Source: Clostridia bacterium
GTDB taxonomy: Bacteria > Bacillota > Clostridia > Oscillospirales > CAG-272
Length of the DNA stretch: 48,275 bases
Assembly: GCA_017453255.1 (NCBI GenBank)
Contig: JAFTKN010000031.1
Coordinates: 1 to 48,275 of the forward strand
Direction of reading: 5' to 3'
Shown here: positions 34,538 through 43,074 of the stretch, one piece after another
How positions within the stretch are numbered: the stretch's first letter is position 1
Layout of the letters: each line of letters starts with the position of its first letter
Notes under the pieces: generated by a model
What the model saw: the letters and a program-made list of their open reading frames with translations, nothing else
What the model was told of the DNA's origin: nothing
The model's database searches: none
Made by a program: the position numbers and the translations under genes

Positions 34538-34560
34538 GGGCTCAGAAGAAAGGAAACGCC

Positions 34561-35154
34561 ATGACACCGATTAAAAGAGAAAAGGATATCATTAGAAAAG
34601 ACTGCTCTGAAAAACGCAATGCCATGACACTTGAGGAAAGAAAGGAAAAGGATGCAAAAATTTGCCAAACGGCTACATCCTTAATCAGCTTTAGGCATGC
34701 TGATATAATTTTGCTTTATGCACCAATAAAATCTGAAATAGATGTTATGCCTATCTTTGAGCTTGCAAGGGAAAAGGGTAAAAGGGTTGCCTTTCCTCGT
34801 TGCAATGTGGAAGAAAGGACAATGAAATTTCACTTTGTTGAAAGCCTTGATGATTTGTCCCCTTGCGCATACGGAATAAGAGAGCCAAGAGAGGATTTAC
34901 CAGCTTATGACCCAGAAAGCACAAAGGGTGTAGCGCTTTGCTACGTACCAGGGCTTGCATTTGATGTGTATGGATATAGATTAGGTTACGGAAAGGGCTA
35001 TTACGATAAATTTATGCACAAATTTATGGGCTCAACTATAGGAATGGTATATTCCTCATTGATACTACCAACTCTACCAAGAGGGCGATTTGATAAGCAT
35101 TGTGACATATTAATAACGGAGCAAGGCATTAAAACAATCAAACAGGAAAAATAA
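34561..35154 (+). CDS. 5-formyltetrahydrofolate cyclo-ligase
   Basis: A 197-residue enzyme that converts 5-formyl-THF to 5,10-methenyl-THF with ATP. The signature is YGYRLGYGKGYYDK (about 137-150). The upstream YAPIKSEIDV segment and the C-terminal LPRGRFDKHCDILIT are also typical. The start at 34561 (MTPIKREK) is chosen because AGAAAGGAAA lies 6-14 bases upstream; the longer frame from 34489 runs back into the DJ-1 gene. It is the last gene of the ftsK operon, before a strong terminator. Confidence 0.93.
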   Translation: MTPIKREKDIIRKDCSEKRNAMTLEERKEKDAKICQTATSLISFRHADIILLYAPIKSEIDVMPIFELAREKGKRVAFPRCNVEERTMKFHFVESLDDLSPCAYGIREPREDLPAYDPESTKGVALCYVPGLAFDVYGYRLGYGKGYYDKFMHKFMGSTIGMVYSSLILPTLPRGRFDKHCDILITEQGIKTIKQEK

Positions 35155-35161
35155 TAAAAGT

Positions 35162-35191
35162 AGCTCTGCCAAAACTCGGCAGAGCTTTTTT
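35162..35191 (+). terminator. Terminator of the ftsK operon
   Basis: AGCTCTGCC (35162-35170) and GGCAGAGCT (35178-35186) with TTTTTT. Confidence 0.92.
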
Positions 35192-35228
35192 AGCCTAAAA
35201 AACCAAAAAGTTTGAAAATAATTATTTA

Positions 35229-35269
35229 GAAAACGAGAGAAAACAAGAGAAAACGAGAGAAAAAGCGAG
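35229..35269. repeat. Four tandem 10-base repeats upstream of rplM
   Basis: The unit GAAAACGAGA is repeated three times with one change, plus a fourth degenerate unit with one extra base. The 10-base period is near one helical turn. It ends about 38 bp before the -35. Confidence 0.8.
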
Positions 35270-35306
35270 CAAATTAAAAACTTTTTAATTTTTTCGAAAA
35301 AATGTG

Positions 35307-35335
35307 TTGACATAACCAAACTTGCGTGATATAAT
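35307..35335 (+). promoter_or_regulatory. Consensus promoter of rplM-rpsI
   Basis: TTGACA (35307-35312), a 17-bp spacer and TATAAT (35330-35335) with TGA before the -10, preceded by A/T-rich tracts fit for an UP element. It is the closest match to consensus among the protein-gene promoters here. Confidence 0.9.
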
Positions 35336-35388
35336 GATTGAGCAATAAAAAAGGGAAAACCCATATATATTAAATGGAGGAAATCAAA

Positions 35389-35817
35389 ATGTCAACATTT
35401 ATGGCTAACAACACCATTGAACGTAAATGGTATGTTATTGATGCTGCTAATAAGCCTCTTGGTAAGACAGCTGTTGCTGCTGCAAACATCTTGAGAGGTA
35501 AGCATCGTCCTGAATTCACACCTCATGCTGACTGTGGTGAATTCGTAATCATTATAAACGCATCAAAGGCAGTTCTTACTGGTAAAAAGCTTGAGCAAAA
35601 GTACTACAGACGTCACTCTGGCTATATCGGTGGTCTTAAAGAGGTTCAGTATAAGACTCTTATGGCTACAAGACCTGAGCTTGCTATGCAGCTTGCAGTT
35701 AAGGGCATGCTCCCACACAACTCTATCGGCGACAAGTCTATCACAAGACTTAAGGTTTATGCTGGTAGCAATCACAATCAACAGGCTCAAATGCCAATCG
35801 CTGTTGAAGTAAAATAA
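35389..35817 (+). CDS. rplM: 50S ribosomal protein L13
   Basis: A 142-residue L13 with normal length. It keeps [47 protein letters not shown] and the [10 protein letters not shown] block. The ATG at 35389 is chosen over the one at 35374 because GGAGG (35376-35380) falls between them. It is followed after 21 bp by rpsI, the universal L13-S9 pair. Confidence 0.98.
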   Translation: MSTFMANNTIERKWYVIDAANKPLGKTAVAAANILRGKHRPEFTPHADCGEFVIIINASKAVLTGKKLEQKYYRRHSGYIGGLKEVQYKTLMATRPELAMQLAVKGMLPHNSIGDKSITRLKVYAGSNHNQQAQMPIAVEVK

Positions 35818-35838
35818 TCTGGGAAAGGATAGAAGAAA

Positions 35839-36240
35839 ATGTATACAAGTGCTAAACCATATTTCTACGGAACAGGTAGAAGAAAGAAATCTGTAGCTCG
35901 TGTTCGTCTTTATCCTGGTACAGGCGTTATTACAATTAACGGCAAGGACATTGATGAATATTTCGGACTCGAAACATTAAAGCTTATTGTTAATCAACCA
36001 CTTGAGGTTACTGAAACAATCGGTAAGTACGACATCGTTGCTAACGTTGTTGGTGGTGGTATCTCTGGTCAAGCTGGTGCAATCCGTCACGGTATTGCAA
36101 GAGCTTTACTTGTAGCTGACGAAACATATAGAGGCGCTCTTAAGGCTTCTGGCTTCCTCACACGTGACCCACGTATGAAGGAAAGAAAGAAGTATGGTCT
36201 CAAGGCTGCTCGTCGTGCACCACAGTTCTCAAAGAGATAA
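35839..36240 (+). CDS. rpsI: 30S ribosomal protein S9
   Basis: A 133-residue S9. It has the [19 protein letters not shown] start, [19 protein letters not shown], and the C-terminal RAPQFSKR tail that reaches the P-site tRNA. The start follows GGAAAGG. A terminator lies directly after. Confidence 0.98.
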   Translation: MYTSAKPYFYGTGRRKKSVARVRLYPGTGVITINGKDIDEYFGLETLKLIVNQPLEVTETIGKYDIVANVVGGGISGQAGAIRHGIARALLVADETYRGALKASGFLTRDPRMKERKKYGLKAARRAPQFSKR

Positions 36241-36258
36241 TTACTTTTTACAAAAGCA

Positions 36259-36290
36259 AAGACACATCATTTTATTTGGTGTGTCTTTTG
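36259..36290 (+). terminator. Terminator of rplM-rpsI
   Basis: An 11-bp stem (AAGACACATCA / TGGTGTGTCTT, one G-T) with a 7-base loop and T-run. The next gene's ribosome binding site begins about 7 bp later. Confidence 0.88.
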
Positions 36291-36306
36291 TTTGTTAGGA
36301 AAAATT

Positions 36307-36858
36307 ATGAATAAATTTAAAGAAACTAAAAAGAGCGTAAAGGAAGAGATTTCTAAAAGAAGGCTAAAAAGAGATGAAAATGGTAGAGTCGTAATTGAAA
36401 TGACAGTGAAAAACGACGATGATTTTCTATCTCCCTTTTCAGAAAACGAAACTCCTGTAATTAGTGAAAGCGTTAGTGATTTTATCGAAAATAGCACAAT
36501 TTCGCTACCACTTGAGCCATTAACTATGAAAATTCATAGTGATTGCATTGACGAAAGAGAGCAGGAGCTATATAAAAAAGCAATCAAGGAATATTATACA
36601 GAGCGCTACATATCTAACGAAAAGGAAATAAAGCGTAACTATATAATAGCTATAATAATGGCGCTTGTTGGAGTGTTAATGCTTGGCTTTTCAATCTATT
36701 TTGGAGTTAGCGAGCAAATGCTTGTTGCCGAAATTATAGATATTTCAGCATGGGTATTTCTTTGGGAGGCTGTTGATATAAGCATATTAAGAAATATTTC
36801 CTTGCGTGTAAAACGAAAAAGGTATCTTTCATATATAGGAATGAATATTGAATATTAA
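36307..36858 (+). CDS. Small membrane protein of unknown function
   Basis: A 183-residue protein that I do not recognise. The N-terminal half is charged and looks cytosolic (a Lys-rich start MNKFKETKKSVKEEISKRR, then an acidic stretch). Two hydrophobic segments lie at about 118-140 and 147-168, followed by a basic tail. The ATG at 36307 is preferred over an upstream TTG because AGGAAAA lies 6 bases before it. No promoter is visible; it may be read by leakage through the rpsI terminator. It is followed by the miniature terminator element. Confidence 0.6.
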   Translation: MNKFKETKKSVKEEISKRRLKRDENGRVVIEMTVKNDDDFLSPFSENETPVISESVSDFIENSTISLPLEPLTMKIHSDCIDEREQELYKKAIKEYYTERYISNEKEIKRNYIIAIIMALVGVLMLGFSIYFGVSEQMLVAEIIDISAWVFLWEAVDISILRNISLRVKRKRYLSYIGMNIEY

Positions 36859-36861
36859 AAA

Positions 36862-36987
36862 AGGGGATGTTGCAATAAGCACAGAACAAAAACAGACACT
36901 CCTAAAGCTAAAAAGCTAAATAAAATTGTATTTTAAGTAAAAATAATGTCGAGATGTTGCAAAAATTGCAACATCTCCTCTTTTTTT
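36862..36987 (+). mobile_element. 116-bp miniature element with terminal inverted repeats, ending in a terminator (copy 2)
   Basis: The left end GGGGATGTTGCAA (36863-36875) and right end TTGCAACATCTCC (36966-36978) are inverted repeats (12 of 13). The right end also forms a local hairpin, GAGATGTTGCA (36951-36961) with TGCAACATCTC (36967-36977), followed by TTTTTTT, a strong terminator. Thus the 5' end could compete with the hairpin's left arm. No coding capacity. It begins four bases after a stop codon and matches the interrupted copy at 1-130. Confidence 0.75.
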
Positions 36988-37011
36988 ATGTCTGTTTTTT
37001 AGTCGCGACCT

Positions 37012-37046
37012 CGCACTCTACCGTACGAAGTACGCCTACGTTTGCG
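37012..37046. repeat. Nested palindrome
   Basis: CTCGCA and TGCGAG flank an inner GTAC-GAA-GTAC hairpin with a 3-base loop, in non-coding DNA (36988-37081) where no gene is seen. Confidence 0.5.
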
Positions 37047-37087
37047 AGTTCACGCCTTCTGCACTCATTTCACTATCCCCAAAAAAA

Positions 37088-37119
37088 GGAGCTGTTGCAT
37101 TAGCGACAGCTCCTTTTAA
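37088..37119. terminator. Terminator of the CotH gene
   Basis: GGAGCTGTTGC and GCGACAGCTCC form an 11-bp stem (one G-T) with loop ATTA. T-runs follow on the minus strand (TTTTTTT). Confidence 0.88.
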
Positions 37120-39191
37120 TATAAATAAATCGAAATTAAATAATCAAGGCTATTATTCAGATAATTCTCTGTATATTCAACCTGTAAATCCCATGTGTCA
37201 AGCTCGGTGAGCTCGTCATCATTCGGCCAAACAAATGTTCCTAAAATTTCCCATCTGTCAAAATTTCTTTCAAAGCTATCACGATTAGCGTAAATATAAG
37301 AGTAGCAAAGCTCCATTCTGTCCTCGATAACAGGAATTGCGTCCCTTAATAATTGACCAACAAGTATATCAAACTCCTCAAATGTAAATAAAGCCTCAAA
37401 CCAAGGGTTTTGCTCCCTTGCCCAAAGCGTGTCATACGCCTTTGCTCCCTTGCTATGACCTACAATGCCAAGACTTCTGTCAAAGTCCCAAACAGGTCCA
37501 CAGCAAAGCTTACCACCTATATCTCTATACATATAAAAGCTTGAATATCCAACGTCAACGCATTTGAATAGCTCGTAAACTATATAAGCCTGCGCAAAGC
37601 TTTCCACGTCAATAAGCTCGCAAACAGCATTATAATCACCTGTTGAAAGAGCACCTGTGCAGGACTCAAGATAGCTTAATATAGCTTGTAAGTGAGCCTC
37701 GTTAAATAGCTCACTATCTGTATCAGGCGCTTTAATTACATAGTATTTATCATCAAGTGTTACATATTTTCCGTCTGCACGTCCGTCCATCTCAATTAAA
37801 AAGCCTGACTCGCCCTCATAGCTTTCGGTTATATTAACTCTGTTTTCGTTTACTTGAATTTGCTCACAAATCAAGTAAACACCAACATATTCATCGTTTA
37901 AATATAGCTCGGCAAATTGAGTAGAGGTGGTAAAATTTAATTTATCAAAATCTGATGCAACACTTTGTGCAAGGTAATTTCTTACAAGGCTAAGGTCGGA
38001 ATGGTTGGAGATAAGAGTCCAGCTTTTAGCCGTACCATTTCCAAAAAGGTCAATGCCATTTTTGAACTTTATCCTGTATGGCTTTTTGTCATATTCCCAA
38101 GTCGAATTGCCCCTACCACGAATTTCGGCAGGCTCATAGCTTAATAAATATTCCTCGTCTGTATTTTCCACGCTGATAAAACAGCTTAAATATTCCTCTT
38201 TAGAAACAATTTCTTCATTATTAATAGTATTAATAGAAATTATTGGTAATGAAAGAGCAGTCCTTTCAAAAATAGCCTCAATGTGACAACTTTCAGTTGC
38301 CTTAACCCTTATAGTTTCGCTTTTTTCACCATTAGACCAGCCTAAAAATGTAAAGCCATAGCCAGCCCAAGCCGTAACTGCAGAGGCTTCACTCTCGTGG
38401 TCGACAAATTGATTTAAGCTACCAACCACAGAGCACCCACCCAAATTTGATGAGAAGGTTATATTATGTACTTTAATAAAAATAGCTACATAAGATGAGC
38501 TTTTATCACAGTAATCATATCGTGTAGCTTCGCTTTTTCCGTCGTCCCAGCCGATAAATCTATAGCCCTCGCTTGCTGTTGCCGTTACAGCAGAGCCTTC
38601 GGATGGTCCTTCAAAAATTTGTGTTGCTTCACCTGTGATATAGCCACCCTCGGTTGCAGAATATGATATTTTTACAGTCGGGTCAATTTCAAAAATTGCT
38701 GTAAAGTCCTTGCTTTCACTTAAGATATCTGTTCGATATGGCTCCTTTTTACCATCACTCCATTGAACAAAGCGATAGCCACTTTTAGCACTTGCAACAA
38801 CCTGTGTAAATGTAACTCCAGAATCGGTATAATATCTGCTTTGCGTTTCCTCTCCTACTATAATTCCACCCTCAGAGCAGGAATAGTTGACAGTAATAAG
38901 AGGTAGCTTTTCAAATAGAGCAGTAAATTCAGCACTTTCATTTAGTGAATCAATGCGTGTGCTTTCTGTTTTTCCGTCGCTCCAGCCTGTAAATTTATAG
39001 CCCTCATTTGCTACTGCTGTAACGGAGTCAAAGGTGTAGGGGAGAGTGGGGTTTTCAATCGTCTGCTTTGCTTCACCGTCAATATATCCACCCTCTTTTG
39101 CTATATATTCAACCGAGATTTCCCAACTATTCGAGCAGGAAACAAGCAAAAGAACAAGAAAAACGCCCAAAATATAAATAATTTTTTTCAT
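37116..39191 (-). CDS. CotH kinase-family lipoprotein with four InlB-type repeats
   Basis: A 691-residue lipoprotein. The signal peptide ends in the lipobox LVSC (Cys19). Four repeats of about 70 residues follow (about 24-92, 98-167, 173-238, 244-308), each ending like GYKFTGWSDGKTE with an aromatic/Gly-Trp core, as in Listeria-Bacteroides (InlB B / Flg_new) repeats. The CotH domain (about 320-691) has RGRGNSTWEYDKKPYRIKF, ICEQIQVNENRVNI, and the metal-binding GPVWDFDRSLG. CotH of Bacillus is a spore-coat protein kinase; in fibre-degrading Clostridia, CotH domains also occur in surface and cellulosome-type proteins. The lipobox argues for a surface role here. It has its own promoter. Confidence 0.88.
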   Translation of the reverse strand: MKKIIYILGVFLVLLLVSCSNSWEISVEYIAKEGGYIDGEAKQTIENPTLPYTFDSVTAVANEGYKFTGWSDGKTESTRIDSLNESAEFTALFEKLPLITVNYSCSEGGIIVGEETQSRYYTDSGVTFTQVVASAKSGYRFVQWSDGKKEPYRTDILSESKDFTAIFEIDPTVKISYSATEGGYITGEATQIFEGPSEGSAVTATASEGYRFIGWDDGKSEATRYDYCDKSSSYVAIFIKVHNITFSSNLGGCSVVGSLNQFVDHESEASAVTAWAGYGFTFLGWSNGEKSETIRVKATESCHIEAIFERTALSLPIISINTINNEEIVSKEEYLSCFISVENTDEEYLLSYEPAEIRGRGNSTWEYDKKPYRIKFKNGIDLFGNGTAKSWTLISNHSDLSLVRNYLAQSVASDFDKLNFTTSTQFAELYLNDEYVGVYLICEQIQVNENRVNITESYEGESGFLIEMDGRADGKYVTLDDKYYVIKAPDTDSELFNEAHLQAILSYLESCTGALSTGDYNAVCELIDVESFAQAYIVYELFKCVDVGYSSFYMYRDIGGKLCCGPVWDFDRSLGIVGHSKGAKAYDTLWAREQNPWFEALFTFEEFDILVGQLLRDAIPVIEDRMELCYSYIYANRDSFERNFDRWEILGTFVWPNDDELTELDTWDLQVEYTENYLNNSLDYLISIYLY

Positions 39192-39234
39192 TTGTATCCT
39201 CGGGTTTATGTAAAAAATATTTAAAGCTAATCCT

Positions 39235-39263
39235 ATTATATATCATAAGAGAACAAAAAGCAA
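39235..39263 (-). promoter_or_regulatory. Promoter of the CotH gene
   Basis: On the minus strand, TTGCTT (39258-39263), a 17-bp spacer and TATAAT (39235-39240). The -35 abuts the T-run of the rplA terminator. Confidence 0.7.
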
Positions 39264-39293
39264 TAAAAAAACTCCTTGGGATTTCCAAGGAGT
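39264..39293 (-). terminator. Terminator of the rpmG-rplA operon
   Basis: ACTCCTTGG (39271-39279) and CCAAGGAGT (39285-39293) form a 9-bp stem with TTTTTTT on the minus strand. Confidence 0.9.
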
Positions 39294-39310
39294 TAATTTA
39301 TTTAAGTAGA

Positions 39311-40003
39311 TTAGTCAATCTTTGCGCTATTAACCTTGATGCCAGGGCCCATTGTAGAAGCTACTGTACAGCTCTTAATGTATTGTCCCTTAGCAGCAGC
39401 TGGCTTAGCCTTAATAATAGCACCGAGAAGAGTAGCGAAGTTCTCACCAAGCTTTTCAGTACCAAATGAAGCCTTACCGATTGGACAGTGAATAATATTT
39501 GTCTTGTCAAGACGATACTCAATCTTACCAGCCTTAGCCTCTGTAACAGCCTTAGCAGTATCCATTGTAACAGTACCAGCCTTTGGGTTAGGCATAAGTC
39601 CCTTAGGACCGAGAACCTTACCAAGACGACCAATAACACCCATCATATCAGGTGTAGCAATTACAACGTCAAACTCAAACCAGTTTTCCTTTGTAATCTT
39701 CTCAACATAATCCTCAGCACCAACATAATCGGCACCAGCAGCCTCAGCTGCAGAAGCCTTGTCACCACGAGCAAATACGAGAGTACGAACCTTCTTACCT
39801 GTACCGTGTGGAAGAACAACAGCACCTCTTACCTGTTGGTCAGCGTGACGGGAGTCAACACCAAGACGAACGTGAACCTCAACGGTTTCATCAAATTTAG
39901 CAGTAGCTGTCTTGCAAACAAGCTCCATTGCCTCTGCTGGATCGTAGAGCTTAGAAGCCTCAACAAGACCTGCATTTGCGATATATTTCTTTCCTTGTTT
40001 CAT
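39311..40003 (-). CDS. rplA: 50S ribosomal protein L1
   Basis: A 230-residue L1 of normal length. It keeps the [14 protein letters not shown] start of domain I, the [17 protein letters not shown] block, and the C-terminal STMGPGIKV. It follows rplK by 17 bp and ends the operon; rplJ-rplL, which often follow, are not here. Confidence 0.98.
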   Translation of the reverse strand: MKQGKKYIANAGLVEASKLYDPAEAMELVCKTATAKFDETVEVHVRLGVDSRHADQQVRGAVVLPHGTGKKVRTLVFARGDKASAAEAAGADYVGAEDYVEKITKENWFEFDVVIATPDMMGVIGRLGKVLGPKGLMPNPKAGTVTMDTAKAVTEAKAGKIEYRLDKTNIIHCPIGKASFGTEKLGENFATLLGAIIKAKPAAAKGQYIKSCTVASTMGPGIKVNSAKID

Positions 40004-40020
40004 CTCAAATTACCCCCCTA

Positions 40021-40446
40021 TTAGTCTTCAACGGTAACGCCCATAGAACGAGCAGTACCCTTGATCATGCTGATAGCAGCCTCTAATGAGCCAGCGTTTA
40101 AGTCAGGCATCTTAGTTTCTGCAATTTTTGTAACCTGCTCCTTAGTGAGCTTAGCAACCTTAGTCTTGTTAGGTGTAGCAGAAGCAGTTTCAATGCCTGC
40201 AGCCTTCTTAATAAGAACAGGAGCTGGTGGAGTCTTTGTGATGAATGTGAATGAACGGTCAGCATAAACTGTAATTACAACAGGAATGATGTAACCGATA
40301 TCATTTTTTGTTCTTTCGTTAAATTCCTTTGTAAAGTTAGGAATTGAAACACCATATTGTCCAAGAGCAGGACCGATAGGTGGTTGTGGGGTTGCTTTTC
40401 CGGCTGGAATTTGAAGCTTAATATAACCCTGAATTTTCTTAGCCAT
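40021..40446 (-). CDS. rplK: 50S ribosomal protein L11
   Basis: A 141-residue L11. The N-terminal [17 protein letters not shown] block and the C-terminal rRNA-binding AKTKM-type region ([28 protein letters not shown]) are present. The start has AAGGAGG. A 99-bp gap before it contains small stems (GCGAC / GTCGC; GAGAG / CTCTC), a possible site for ribosomal-protein feedback. Confidence 0.98.
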   Translation of the reverse strand: MAKKIQGYIKLQIPAGKATPQPPIGPALGQYGVSIPNFTKEFNERTKNDIGYIIPVVITVYADRSFTFITKTPPAPVLIKKAAGIETASATPNKTKVAKLTKEQVTKIAETKMPDLNAGSLEAAISMIKGTARSMGVTVED

Positions 40447-40545
40447 TATAAATTTCCTCCTTAGTGGTACTTATACGAGAGAATTAAAAGATTTTTCTCT
40501 CTCCCACTTTATTTGTGCGACTTTCAAACCGTCGCAAGGTTTATT

Positions 40546-41085
40546 TTAGATTTTTTTGATGCTCTTAACATCTAAGCTTACAGGCATTTCACGACCGATA
40601 GTAGATACAATAACTGTAACCTCGTTTCCGTCCTCGGAAATTTCTCCAAGCTTGCCCTTGTGTCCTGCCAAAAAGCCGTCAGTAATTTCAACCTCATCGC
40701 CAATTTGGTAGGTTTCTGTGGTAACAATACCCTCTAAGTTAGCTTCACGTACCTCATCATCAGTGAGAGGAACAGGTCTTGCACCAGGACCAACAAAGCT
40801 TGCAACACCATTAATAGGTCTAATAGCGTGCCATGTGGAATCGTTCATAACCATCTTTACAAATACATAGTTAGGATAGATTTTTTCCTCCACAATCTTT
40901 TCCTTGCCCTTTGCATCAGTTGTAACTGATGTGATAACAGGAATCTTTACGTCGAAAATAACATCAGAAAGATTTCTGTTTTCAATAACTCTTTCAATAG
41001 AGAGCTTTACCTTGTTTTCATAACCAGTGCGAGTATGGACAATATACCATCTCGGACCTACGTTTAGTTCGTTTAAATCACTCAT
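40546..41085 (-). CDS. nusG: Transcription antitermination factor NusG
   Basis: A 179-residue NusG with an NGN domain (about 10-120; RWYIVHTRTGYENKVK, YPNYVFVKM) and a C-terminal KOW domain (about 127-179; IGDEVEITDGFLAGHKGKLGEI). It binds RNA polymerase. It lies 8 bp after secE, the usual order. Confidence 0.97.
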   Translation of the reverse strand: MSDLNELNVGPRWYIVHTRTGYENKVKLSIERVIENRNLSDVIFDVKIPVITSVTTDAKGKEKIVEEKIYPNYVFVKMVMNDSTWHAIRPINGVASFVGPGARPVPLTDDEVREANLEGIVTTETYQIGDEVEITDGFLAGHKGKLGEISEDGNEVTVIVSTIGREMPVSLDVKSIKKI

Positions 41086-41093
41086 AGCTTACC

Positions 41094-41369
41094 TCATTCA
41101 TAGAAGAATAGGTTGTTGAAGCCCTTGAACATCGCATTGAATAATGCTTGAAGACCGCCATCGATAAGACCGATAACAACTGCAGCAGCAATAACAATAA
41201 CCATTACAAGTAAAAAGTTCTTCCATGTTGAAGATCTTGATGACCAAGTAATCTTCTTGAATTCGGACTTAAGGCCCTTAAAGAATTCCTTTAATCTGGT
41301 GAAAAGACCAGGCTTTTTACCAGCGACATTCTTGTCAGAGTGATTTATCTTATTATCCTTATTTGCCAT
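41094..41369 (-). CDS. secE: Preprotein translocase subunit SecE
   Basis: A 91-residue single-span SecE. A basic N-terminus and an amphipathic helix (FTRLKEFFKGLKSEFKKITW) precede the membrane segment (about 52-75). The ATG at 41369 is used: the GGAG site is spaced 8 bases from it but too close to the GTG at 41372. Confidence 0.95.
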   Translation of the reverse strand: MANKDNKINHSDKNVAGKKPGLFTRLKEFFKGLKSEFKKITWSSRSSTWKNFLLVMVIVIAAAVVIGLIDGGLQALFNAMFKGFNNLFFYE

Positions 41370-41380
41370 CACTTTACTCC

Positions 41381-41542
41381 TTACTTAGATTCTTTGTGCA
41401 AGGTGTGCTTACGACAGAAGCGACAGAACTTATTCATTTCAAGTCGATCTGGATCGTTCTTCTTGTTTTTCTTTGTGTCATAGTTACGTTGCTTACACTC
41501 GGAGCAAACTAATGTAACCTTGACTCTTGCATCATTAGCCAT
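41381..41542 (-). CDS. rpmG: 50S ribosomal protein L33
   Basis: A 53-residue zinc-type L33 with two CxxC pairs (CSEC and CRFC) and the [17 protein letters not shown] block. The start at 41542 follows AGGAGGTG; the open frame continues upstream to 41692 but those 50 residues overlap the promoter and are not protein-like. It is the first gene of rpmG-secE-nusG-rplK-rplA. Confidence 0.96.
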   Translation of the reverse strand: MANDARVKVTLVCSECKQRNYDTKKNKKNDPDRLEMNKFCRFCRKHTLHKESK

Positions 41543-41663
41543 TTTTCGGCACCTCCTAATAAAATTTTTGCGTAACGCTTGTACGCAGTACCTCCCTCTA
41601 ACAGGGAACAATAATAATCTTAATTGCGAGCGCAAAAAAAGAACCCCTGCACGAGGTGACAAC

Positions 41664-41692
41664 ATTTTATCACATAAAGTTATGCTTGTCAA
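41664..41692 (-). promoter_or_regulatory. Promoter of the rpmG-rplA operon
   Basis: On the minus strand, TTGACA (41687-41692), a 17-bp spacer and TAAAAT (41664-41669) with TG before the -10. The leader of about 110 bases carries a TGCGTA / TACGCA stem near 41571-41590. Confidence 0.85.
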
Positions 41693-41744
41693 TACCTTTT
41701 TTCAATTTATTATTAAAAATATTATTATATATAAAATAATTCTC

Positions 41745-41773
41745 TTGATATTTGTATTTAATTATGTTAAAAT
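41745..41773 (+). promoter_or_regulatory. Promoter of rimM-trmD
   Basis: TTGATA (41745-41750), a 17-bp spacer and TAAAAT (41768-41773) with an extended -10 (TGT). Confidence 0.8.
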
Positions 41774-41809
41774 ATACAATGGAATTTTATATGTTAAGGA
41801 ATGATAACA

Positions 41810-42316
41810 ATGATAAACAAGTATTTAGAGTGTGGACAGATAGTACGCTCTCATGGAATAAATGGAGCTATGGTTGTTAGCCATTTTTGTGATAGCTATG
41901 AGGTTTTTGAGGGGCTTAAGCACCTTTGCTTTAAAAATGGCGATACATATGTAGAGCATAAGGTGAAAAAATGCTCACCCTATAAAAATTCAGCCCTTGT
42001 TGTTTTGGACGGTATTGATACTCCCGAGGATGTAACAAAGCTCAGAGGTAGCTATCTTTACGCTAAGCGTGAGGAGATTTTAAAGGACGAGGACTCGTTT
42101 TTTATAGTTGACCTAATCGGCTTAAGCGTTAAGGACAACAAAACAGGGGTAGAGTACGGAAGGCTAAAGGATGTAATCAATCAGGGTGCTCAGGATATTT
42201 ATGTTGTGGAAAGGGAAGATGACGCAGATATACTAATCCCTGCAATACCACAGTTTGTAAATAAAATTTCACTTGAGGAAGGAATTTATGTAACCCTCAT
42301 AGAGGGAATGCTATAA
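41810..42316 (+). CDS. rimM: 16S rRNA processing protein RimM
   Basis: A 168-residue RimM with an N-terminal beta-barrel (about 1-85; [15 protein letters not shown]) and a PRC-barrel (about 90-168; [30 protein letters not shown]). It helps 30S maturation. The ATG at 41810 is preferred over 41801 because AAGGA directly precedes the latter and is correctly spaced only for the former. rpsP, its usual neighbour, is absent. Its stop overlaps the trmD start. Confidence 0.95.
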   Translation: MINKYLECGQIVRSHGINGAMVVSHFCDSYEVFEGLKHLCFKNGDTYVEHKVKKCSPYKNSALVVLDGIDTPEDVTKLRGSYLYAKREEILKDEDSFFIVDLIGLSVKDNKTGVEYGRLKDVINQGAQDIYVVEREDDADILIPAIPQFVNKISLEEGIYVTLIEGML

Positions 42317-43041
42317 TGAGATTTGATATTTTAACTTTGTTTCCACAAATGGTTGAAAGCGTGCTTGAAAGTAGTATAATAGGACGTGCAAGAGAAGGTG
42401 GAATTATTACAGTCTGCACCCACGATATAAGAGATTATACTCTTGACAAGCACAAAAAGACCGACGACACACCATATGGTGGTGGTAAGGGTATGCTTAT
42501 GTCAACTCAACCAATTTGTGACTGCTTTGATGCAGTGTGTAAAAATCTACCAGATGGGAAGAAAAAAGTGATTTATGCCTCACCCCGTGGACGAATTTTT
42601 AATCATGAGGTAGCTAAGGAGCTTTCGGAATATGACAATTTAATTATACTTTGTGGACATTATGAGGGTGTTGACGAAAGAGTAATTGAGGAAATTGTAG
42701 ATGAAGAAATTTCTATAGGCGACTATGTTTTGACAGGTGGCGAAATTCCTGCCTGCATAATTGTTGATGCGGTTTCTCGTCTTATAGACGGAGTTTTGTC
42801 TGATAAGGAATGCTACGAAAAGGAAAGCGTAGCCTCTGGACTTTTAGAGTACCCTCAATATACTAAGCCACGTGTGTTTAGAGGTAGAGAGGTGCCTGAG
42901 GTTTTGCTCTCTGGTCATCATGAAAATATAGAAAAATGGCGACATGAGAAATCTCTTGAAATAACAAAACAACGTCGTCCGGATTTGTATGAAAGGTATG
43001 TCGCTCAAAATCCGCCGATAGTGAAGAAAAAGAAAAAATAG
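42316..43041 (+). CDS. trmD: tRNA (guanine-37-N1)-methyltransferase TrmD
   Basis: A 241-residue SPOUT methyltransferase that makes m1G37. The knot motif [20 protein letters not shown] and the TPYGGGKGM and PRG segments are present. The ATG overlaps the rimM stop (TAATG), so they are translationally coupled. rplS, which often follows, is replaced by a membrane protein gene. Confidence 0.97.
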   Translation: MRFDILTLFPQMVESVLESSIIGRAREGGIITVCTHDIRDYTLDKHKKTDDTPYGGGKGMLMSTQPICDCFDAVCKNLPDGKKKVIYASPRGRIFNHEVAKELSEYDNLIILCGHYEGVDERVIEEIVDEEISIGDYVLTGGEIPACIIVDAVSRLIDGVLSDKECYEKESVASGLLEYPQYTKPRVFRGREVPEVLLSGHHENIEKWRHEKSLEITKQRRPDLYERYVAQNPPIVKKKKK

Positions 43042-43074
43042 CCGACTAAGTGTCGATAAAAAGGAGGAAAGGCA

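Noticed and set aside
41543..41692. 50-residue N-terminal extension of L33
   Set aside because: It covers the operon promoter and leader, while AGGAGGTG and a normal L33 start lie at 41542.
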